A model generated the notes under the pieces. That model had not been told where the DNA came from. It searched no databases and was given only the letters and a program-made list of their open reading frames with translations. From positions 1-18,149 of the forward strand of contig CAKRLV010000043.1 of assembly GCA_934359755.1 (NCBI GenBank): a stretch of 18,149 nt of DNA, read 5' to 3'. The stretch is from an uncultured Agathobacter sp. (GTDB lineage Bacteria; Bacillota; Clostridia; Lachnospirales; Lachnospiraceae). The translations under genes and the position numbers were made by a program. Each line of letters starts with the position of its first letter. The stretch's first letter is position 1. Below are positions 13,272 to 18,149 of this stretch, piece after piece.

Positions 13272-13301
13272 CCCGCCGTAGAATTACTGCGGCGGTGTTA
13301 T
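13268..13301. terminator. Bidirectional terminator between the lipoprotein and lacI-type genes
   Basis: CCGCCGTAG (13273-13281) pairs with CTGCGGCGG (13287-13295) with one wobble and a 5-nt loop. ATAAC and GTTAT extend the stem past a single bulged base. The GC-rich stem lies between two convergent genes and can stop both. Confidence 0.8.
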
Positions 13302-13302
13302 T

Positions 13303-14100
13303 TCAGGCAAAAATATTGTGTTGCTCAATTGGTGTACGTTCTAATGCATATTCAAGACAGGTGAACAGCGCATCAGCCTTTTCTTTTGTGATGGTTGGTA
13401 TATAAAGTGTGTTATGTGAGTCCTTAAGCTGTTGATTAAGTACATAATCTATCACAAGAATATTATCATCGTTTACTTTCAATGTGTCTGAAAAGTCATT
13501 TATATACTGTACATTGGGAAAAAGGCTTGAGATATAATCCTTTTTTTCCTGATTATCTGTATCAAGCAGCACAAGTGTGTAAGGAGCATTCCCAAAGTGT
13601 GCATTGGATTGTTCTAATATATTTTTATAGTCTGAATTGATCTGGAAAAATAATGGATCATTAATCATACAATCAAAAGCAACAAGCGGAATAAAATTAC
13701 TATCTCCAATCTGAAGAAAAAGATTGGATGATACATCATAACAAATAATGGCATCGGCGTGATCGAATTTCTCGGTGTAGGAATTATTCATACAGATTAA
13801 ATCATATCCTTTTTCGTGAAAGTACGAAACCAGAAAATGCAGAAAATATGTCTGCTGCGCGTTTCTAAGAGGAGAATTTTCCTCAGAAAGATAAAAGGCA
13901 ATCGTATGATTGCGGTTTGTTGCGAGTGCCTTTGCAGACTGATTAGGTGTGTAGTTTAACAGATTGATTACTTGAAGGACTTTCTTCATGGTCTTTTCAC
14001 TGATACGTTTGTCTGTTCGATTGTTAATCACATAGGATACAGTAGCTACAGAAACGCCTGCTTCTTTTGCTACATCTTTGATTGTAATAGTCTGTTTCAT
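13303..14100 (-). CDS. LacI-family repressor, short form (maltodextrin locus regulator)
   Basis: The N-terminus is a classic LacI helix-turn-helix (TIKDVAKEAGVSVATVSYVIN, residues 5-25) with the hinge region ending in YTPNQSAKAL (about 50-59). The ligand-binding part is only about 205 residues, giving 265 aa in total against 330-340 for the family, so one or more segments of the periplasmic-binding-type domain are reduced. The frame is intact and the ATG has AAGGAG about 8 nt upstream, so this looks like a genuine short form rather than a fragment. An operator lies just after the -10 box of its own promoter. It probably senses a maltodextrin and controls the divergent operon and the lipoprotein. 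Confidence 0.9.
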   Translation of the reverse strand: MKQTITIKDVAKEAGVSVATVSYVINNRTDKRISEKTMKKVLQVINLLNYTPNQSAKALATNRNHTIAFYLSEENSPLRNAQQTYFLHFLVSYFHEKGYDLICMNNSYTEKFDHADAIICYDVSSNLFLQIGDSNFIPLVAFDCMINDPLFFQINSDYKNILEQSNAHFGNAPYTLVLLDTDNQEKKDYISSLFPNVQYINDFSDTLKVNDDNILVIDYVLNQQLKDSHNTLYIPTITKEKADALFTCLEYALERTPIEQHNIFA

Positions 14101-14139
14101 AAAGGGACTCCTTTCAGGTAATTCCTGTTTTTTCTGTAA

Positions 14140-14154
14140 GTGAAGCGTTTAAGC
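14140..14154. promoter_or_regulatory. LacI-type operator O3 at the lacI-type promoter
   Basis: GTGAAGCGTTTAAGC matches O2 at 13 of 15 positions. On the minus strand it lies 10 bp after the -10 box at 14165-14170, the same geometry as O1, which indicates autorepression. It also lies about 100 bp upstream of the divergent GH13 operon. Confidence 0.65.
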
Positions 14155-14164
14155 TCCTCTCACA

Positions 14165-14193
14165 GTTATAAAGAAAAAAGCCATATTTGTCAA
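14165..14193 (-). promoter_or_regulatory. Promoter of the lacI-type gene
   Basis: On the minus strand TTGACA (14188-14193) and TATAAC (14165-14170) are separated by 17 bp. Confidence 0.7.
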
Positions 14194-14248
14194 CAACGAA
14201 AATAACAGAAAGGTTCAGTACAACAAAATAACAGAAAGGTTCAATATA
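14191..14248. repeat. Tandem 28-30 bp repeat in the leader of the GH13 gene
   Basis: CAACAA, then AAAATAACAGAAAGGTTCA occurs twice in a row (14191-14220 and 14221-14248). Each unit contains AGAAAGG, a possible ribosome site; only the second is near the start codon, and even that is 14 nt from it. Confidence 0.65.
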
Positions 14249-14253
14249 AATAA

Positions 14254-16023
14254 ATGAATAAGTATGCAATATTACATATTCCCGATTCGAGGTATTGTTT
14301 TGCCACAGGAGAGAAAGAACTGGTTCTTCGACTTCGGATGTCCCGGGAAGATGATGGGAAAAAAGTGTGGTTGATTTATGCACAAAAATACGATTTTACA
14401 ATGAAGCGTAATAAGACTCAGATGCAGATATGTTACAGGGATAAATTATATAGCTATTACGAAATCAGGCTTACCCTAAAAGATGTCCGTTTTGCATATC
14501 TGTTTGAAATAGAAGACAATGGAAAAACTTATTATTTCAGTGAAGATGGCGTGACCACAAGCTATTGCTTTGAGGAAGGCTTTTATAATTTTTTCCAGAT
14601 GCCGTATATAAACAGGAATGACGTACTTAAAACTGTTGACTGGATGCGGGATGCCGTATTTTACCAGATTTTTATTGACAGATTTTATAAAGGAAACAAA
14701 CAAAAAGATACTGCATATATAAATATGGCATGGGGAGATAAGCCAACACCTCACAATTTCGCAGGTGGAGATATTCAGGGAATTCTTGATAAACTGGACT
14801 ATCTGAAAAATCTGGGTATAACTGCTCTTTACCTTACGCCGATTTTTTCATCTATATCTAATCACAAGTATGACATCAAGGATTATCTGCAGGTGGATCC
14901 GCAGTTTGGTTCTAATGATGACGTGGTGCGGCTGGTAAAAGAGGCTCACAAGAATGGAATAAAAGTTGTTCTGGATGCGGTCTTTAATCATTGCAGTATG
15001 TATATGAAGCAGTTTCAGGATGTGATAGAAAAGGGACGGAAGTCCAGGTATTTTGACTGGTTTTTAATAGATGGTGACAGTGTGGATGTAGTAAAAGTAA
15101 ATTATGAATGTTTTGCTGCATGCAATTATATGCCGAAGTTAAATACGGCGAATGAGCAGGTTCAGGACTTTTTGATTCAGATTGCAGAGTACTGGATGAA
15201 GGAAGCGCAAATAGACGGATGGAGGCTTGATGTATCAGATGAGGTGTCGCATGACTTTTGGAGAAGATTTCGCAAGTCTGTCAAGAAAATAAATCCAGAT
15301 TGTGTCATAATTGGAGAGAACTGGCATGATGCATATCCGTATCTACAAGGGGATCAGTATGACAGTATCATGAACTATTCATTTACAAAGGCGTGCCTGG
15401 ATTATTTTGCCAAAGAGACATTTGATGCGAAAGCGATGGCAGAGAAGCTTAATTCAAATCTTATGCGTAATTTAGAACAGGTAAATATCATGATGCTGAA
15501 TCTTCTGGATTCGCATGATACGCATCGATTTTTTACGGAAGTCGGCTGTGACAAGGATAAGCTGCTTGCAGCACTGGCACTTGAAATGGTCTTTGTGGGA
15601 ACTCCATGTATATATTATGGAACAGAAATATGCATGGAGGGCGGATATGACCCTGATTCGAGACGATGTTTTGACTGGGATGATTCGCACTGGGATAAAG
15701 CGGTATTTGAGAAGATAAAAGCGCTGATTGCCATGAAAAAGGAAAAGGTGCTTCAATACGGAGATATTCAGATCGTCGAAGAAAATCACATGCTTGTTGT
15801 CAGAAGAAGATGGAAGGAATCTTCAATGACATTGTGGATAAACGAGACAGATTCTGAAAAAGAAATTGCTTTTAGACAGAATGATATGCAAAGAAGTATT
15901 GTAATTGAAAATGGATTAAATCCGGTGGATAAATCAGCAGAAGAAACAATTTACAGCAGAGATAATCTGCTTTTGAAATCAAAAGGATTTGTGGTAATAA
16001 AAGAGATGGGGGGACAAATATGA
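14254..16023 (+). CDS. Neopullulanase / cyclomaltodextrinase-like GH13 enzyme, cytoplasmic
   Basis: The 589-aa enzyme has a CBM34-like N-terminal domain (about 1-115), a GH13 barrel (about 125-500) and a C-terminal beta domain. The four GH13 signature regions are complete: DAVFNH (241-246), GWRLD with nucleophile Asp326, IIGEN with acid/base Glu355, and LLDSHD with Asp422. AVFYQIFIDRF, typical of this subgroup, precedes them. There is no signal peptide, so it acts in the cytoplasm on imported maltodextrins or cyclodextrins, releasing maltose and glucose or panose-type products. It is the first gene of the operon with the binding protein and permease, overlapping the next start by four bases. 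I could not find a convincing promoter; the start is set by the family alignment of MNKYAILHIPDS. Confidence 0.93.
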   Translation: MNKYAILHIPDSRYCFATGEKELVLRLRMSREDDGKKVWLIYAQKYDFTMKRNKTQMQICYRDKLYSYYEIRLTLKDVRFAYLFEIEDNGKTYYFSEDGVTTSYCFEEGFYNFFQMPYINRNDVLKTVDWMRDAVFYQIFIDRFYKGNKQKDTAYINMAWGDKPTPHNFAGGDIQGILDKLDYLKNLGITALYLTPIFSSISNHKYDIKDYLQVDPQFGSNDDVVRLVKEAHKNGIKVVLDAVFNHCSMYMKQFQDVIEKGRKSRYFDWFLIDGDSVDVVKVNYECFAACNYMPKLNTANEQVQDFLIQIAEYWMKEAQIDGWRLDVSDEVSHDFWRRFRKSVKKINPDCVIIGENWHDAYPYLQGDQYDSIMNYSFTKACLDYFAKETFDAKAMAEKLNSNLMRNLEQVNIMMLNLLDSHDTHRFFTEVGCDKDKLLAALALEMVFVGTPCIYYGTEICMEGGYDPDSRRCFDWDDSHWDKAVFEKIKALIAMKKEKVLQYGDIQIVEENHMLVVRRRWKESSMTLWINETDSEKEIAFRQNDMQRSIVIENGLNPVDKSAEETIYSRDNLLLKSKGFVVIKEMGGQI

Positions 16024-17489
16024 AGAGAAAAATATTTGCTATTGTCATGACAGCTTTGATACTTACACAGCAGCTTTGCAGTTGTGGAGGTGCAGCAAAA
16101 GAGGATAGCGGGACATCAGAAAGTAAGAGCGCATCAACACTTGATAATATTTTCACAGGAGAGCTGGAGAAGAATGTTACAATTCAGGTGCTTGAGAATG
16201 ATACCGCGATTGAAAAAGGCTATTTTGATGAGCTTATTGCAGCATTCAATGAAGCATACAAGGATCAGGGGATAACGGCAGTAGATGCAAATATGAATCA
16301 GTATCTGGACCTGGCAAATGATGGACCTTATGGTTACGGACCTGATGTATTGTATCAGGCGAATGATGTAATAATGCAATACGCACAGGGCAAACACATA
16401 TATCCATTGCCAATAGAGTCAATGGAATGTTATAAGCAGATACCACAGACAGCATGGGATGCATATAAGACAAACCAAAGCGGGGTGGATTACTATTGCG
16501 GAGTTCCAGTCAATGTACAGGCACCAATGCTTTATTATAGAACGGATTTGCTGCCAGATGACTGGGAGACGAGCTGGGATGATGATAAAGATGGTGTGCC
16601 AGATATGGTTCAGAACTGGAACGATATGTATGCTTTTTCGATAGAACGCCATAAGGAGGATTCAGCAAAATATGGATATATGAAATCAATTTATGATGTG
16701 TATTTCTCAAGTGGATTTTTGTTTTCATATGGTGGATATGTCTTTGGACAGAACAATACGGATGCATCAGATATTGGTTTTTCAGCAGGCGAAGCAGAAA
16801 AGGGAGCATGGGTATTGCAGCAGCTTGCAGGTGTCATGAATGAGGAGTGCATCGATGATACTATTACAACCAATGCATACAGCAAGCTTGCAGATGGAAC
16901 ATATTTTGCAACGATATCGACACCAGATGTTTATTCGACATTTTTGGATGAACTTGTGGCAGAGTACAAGTCACAAGGTCTGGATGATAAAGAAGCAGCA
17001 GATAAGGCAAAAGAGAATCTCGTGATGACAAGTCTGCCACAGCTGCCTGAAAGCGGTGATCTGACAGAGGAAAATCCAAAGCTTATTGACAGTAAGACGA
17101 TGGGAGGAATAAATGGATATGCAATTAGTGCTTACACCAAATATCCGAATGCGTGTCTTGCTTTCGTTGATTTCGCAACCAGCTATGAAATGATGGCAAA
17201 ACGAAGCGACATGCTTGGAGTTGCCCCGGCAAGAGAGGATGTCGCACAAAAAGCCGGCGGCACATCACAGCTTTTATATGAGAACGTCGAGAAGGGCAAT
17301 ATCACTTTGATGCCTTCTATAGAAGAGGTTTCACAGATATGGACACCAGGTCAGACATTTTTTACCGATATTGCAAAAGATGCATTCCGTAAAGAAAAAG
17401 AGAAAAAATACTCGACTCTTGAAGATATAAAAGCTGGTCTGGAGGATGTAGATAAGCAGATTTATGATGCAATTCATACTTTGAAATAA
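16020..17489 (+). CDS. Maltodextrin ABC transporter substrate-binding lipoprotein (MalE-like)
   Basis: The 489-aa protein has a lipoprotein signal ending in LCSC (Cys22), an acidic Ser/Thr linker and a family 1 extracellular solute-binding fold: VTIQVLEND near residue 53, YGYGPDVLYQANDV near 103, GVPVNVQAPMLYYRTDLLPDDW in the middle and GGINGYAISAYTKYPNACLAFVDF late. It is longer than E. coli MalE (396 aa); the extra length includes DDDKDGVPD (187-195), which fits a DxDxDG calcium loop. The ATG overlaps the stop of the GH13 gene (ATGA), so translation is coupled, with GGGGGG as ribosome site. It feeds maltodextrins to the permease that follows. Sugar length specificity cannot be read from the sequence. 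Confidence 0.92.
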   Translation: MKRKIFAIVMTALILTQQLCSCGGAAKEDSGTSESKSASTLDNIFTGELEKNVTIQVLENDTAIEKGYFDELIAAFNEAYKDQGITAVDANMNQYLDLANDGPYGYGPDVLYQANDVIMQYAQGKHIYPLPIESMECYKQIPQTAWDAYKTNQSGVDYYCGVPVNVQAPMLYYRTDLLPDDWETSWDDDKDGVPDMVQNWNDMYAFSIERHKEDSAKYGYMKSIYDVYFSSGFLFSYGGYVFGQNNTDASDIGFSAGEAEKGAWVLQQLAGVMNEECIDDTITTNAYSKLADGTYFATISTPDVYSTFLDELVAEYKSQGLDDKEAADKAKENLVMTSLPQLPESGDLTEENPKLIDSKTMGGINGYAISAYTKYPNACLAFVDFATSYEMMAKRSDMLGVAPAREDVAQKAGGTSQLLYENVEKGNITLMPSIEEVSQIWTPGQTFFTDIAKDAFRKEKEKKYSTLEDIKAGLEDVDKQIYDAIHTLK

Positions 17490-17514
17490 TTTATTAACAT
17501 GAAAATGATTTCGA

Positions 17515-17530
17515 TGCACATGTATGTGCA
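17515..17530. repeat. Inverted repeat between the binding-protein and permease genes
   Basis: TGCACAT and ATGTGCA are separated by GT. The dyad sits between the abundant binding protein and the permease, where small hairpins often set relative expression. It lacks a T tract, so it is not a full terminator. Confidence 0.4.
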
Positions 17531-17544
17531 GGAATGGAGATATT

Positions 17545-18149
17545 ATGGGAAGGCAACGACGAAAAAATATTCTTGAATATTATCGCGACAGCAGCTGGCA
17601 GGTAAAGCTGTCTGCGATACTCATGGGGGGCGGACAGATATGCTACGGAAGTATAATAAAGGGACTTTTGTTCCTTATTACTGAATTAAGCATAATCATA
17701 TATTTTGTCATACGTGGTTGGAGTGATATTCTGGGATTTTTTACATTAGGAACGCAAAAAGGCGATGCATGGCTTGGAACTACAGGCGACAATTCCGTGG
17801 TTATGCTTCTGATGGGAATATTTGCATGGATTGTAGCAGGGACATTCATTGTACTTTACAGGATGAATTTAAAGGATGCATATGCCATGCAAAAAAGAAT
17901 AGAACAAGGGCAGAAATGTCTTACTTTCCGTCAGGAAATAAGCCAGTTATTGGACAAGAAATTCTATATGCTGGTATTAGTTCTGCCGGTACTTGGGGTA
18001 TGTGTGTTCAATATCCTGCCTATTATTTTTATGATTTTAATTGCGTTTACAAATTATGGTGGAAATATTGTGCCGCCTGAATTGGTGGACTGGGTAGGAA
18101 TAGCCAATTTCAAAAAGCTGGTTACGCTTTCGCAGTTTGCACCGACATT
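17545..18149 (+). CDS. MalF-like maltodextrin ABC permease, 5' part
   Basis: The frame runs open from ATG at 17545 to the end of the window (201 codons seen). GGAG lies 5 nt upstream. Three membrane helices are visible at about residues 37-56, 85-105 and 141-168, the last within LPVLGVCVFNILPIIFMILIAF, then TNYGG, which is characteristic of Gram-positive MalF proteins. VDWVGIANFKKLV follows, as in this family just before the transport domain. The EAA loop that contacts the ATPase lies beyond the window. It forms the channel with a MalG partner expected next. The ATPase subunit is not in the window. Confidence 0.9.
   Translation, partial: MGRQRRKNILEYYRDSSWQVKLSAILMGGGQICYGSIIKGLLFLITELSIIIYFVIRGWSDILGFFTLGTQKGDAWLGTTGDNSVVMLLMGIFAWIVAGTFIVLYRMNLKDAYAMQKRIEQGQKCLTFRQEISQLLDKKFYMLVLVLPVLGVCVFNILPIIFMILIAFTNYGGNIVPPELVDWVGIANFKKLVTLSQFAPT

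Noticed and set aside
14140..14154. Catabolite-responsive (cre) site for CcpA.
   Set aside because: The CG centre is out of register with the cre consensus, while the site fits the local O1/O2 motif well.

Overview
The window is AT-rich DNA typical of a gut Firmicute of the Lachnospiraceae (Agathobacter/Eubacterium rectale or Roseburia type). The reasons are strong AGGAG ribosome sites, the neopullulanase-MalE-MalF starch operon, and the presence of AAA-ATPase_like/PD-(D/E)XK and Rpn nuclease genes, which are multicopy in this family. This placement is inference; there is no rRNA or other marker in the window.

Left part (1-5.7 kb), an accessory region. Two orphan genes (172-528 and 645-1310) are each followed by a copy of one 49-bp structured repeat, giving a cassette-like gene-repeat-gene-repeat layout. 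Next comes a decayed open frame (1448-2683) in which an SF2 helicase core lacking both ends runs into the C-terminal part of a Nudix hydrolase. A membrane protein (2788-3468, minus) and a MarR regulator (5216-5656, minus) are separated by an IS110-family element. Both flanks of its DEDD transposase are strongly structured: a hairpin covers the transposase ribosome site, and a downstream region is a candidate guide ('bridge') RNA. The MarR gene has a perfect palindrome just downstream of its -10 box.

Middle part (5.7-11.8 kb). An HTH + AAA-ATPase + PD-(D/E)XK nuclease gene (5933-7792) has its own dyad-overlapped promoter. It lies between a 54-bp fragment of a gamma-carbonic-anhydrase-like gene and the intact gene (7927-8421, minus). 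The intact gene has a 34-bp tandem repeat array directly upstream of its start. Then follow a two-helix membrane protein (8901-9458), an Rpn-type PD-(D/E)XK nuclease with a TTG start (9828-10730), and a tight pair made of a small acidic unknown protein and a 2H phosphoesterase (10985-11783).

Right part (11.8 kb to end), a maltodextrin/starch locus. It holds a lipoprotein with an InlB-type repeat and two similar beta-rich modules (12025-13197), a convergent short LacI-family repressor (13303-14100, minus), and the divergent operon of cytoplasmic neopullulanase-like GH13 enzyme (14254-16023), MalE-like binding lipoprotein (16020-17489) and MalF-like permease (17545 to beyond the window). Three 15-bp operators related to GTTAACCGTTTAAGC lie at 11887, 11953 and 14140. 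The first and third sit just after well-formed -10 boxes, of the lipoprotein promoter and of the lacI promoter. The simplest model is one autoregulated maltodextrin-responsive repressor controlling a surface glycan-binding lipoprotein, the oligosaccharide importer and the intracellular enzyme that cleaves the imported sugars.
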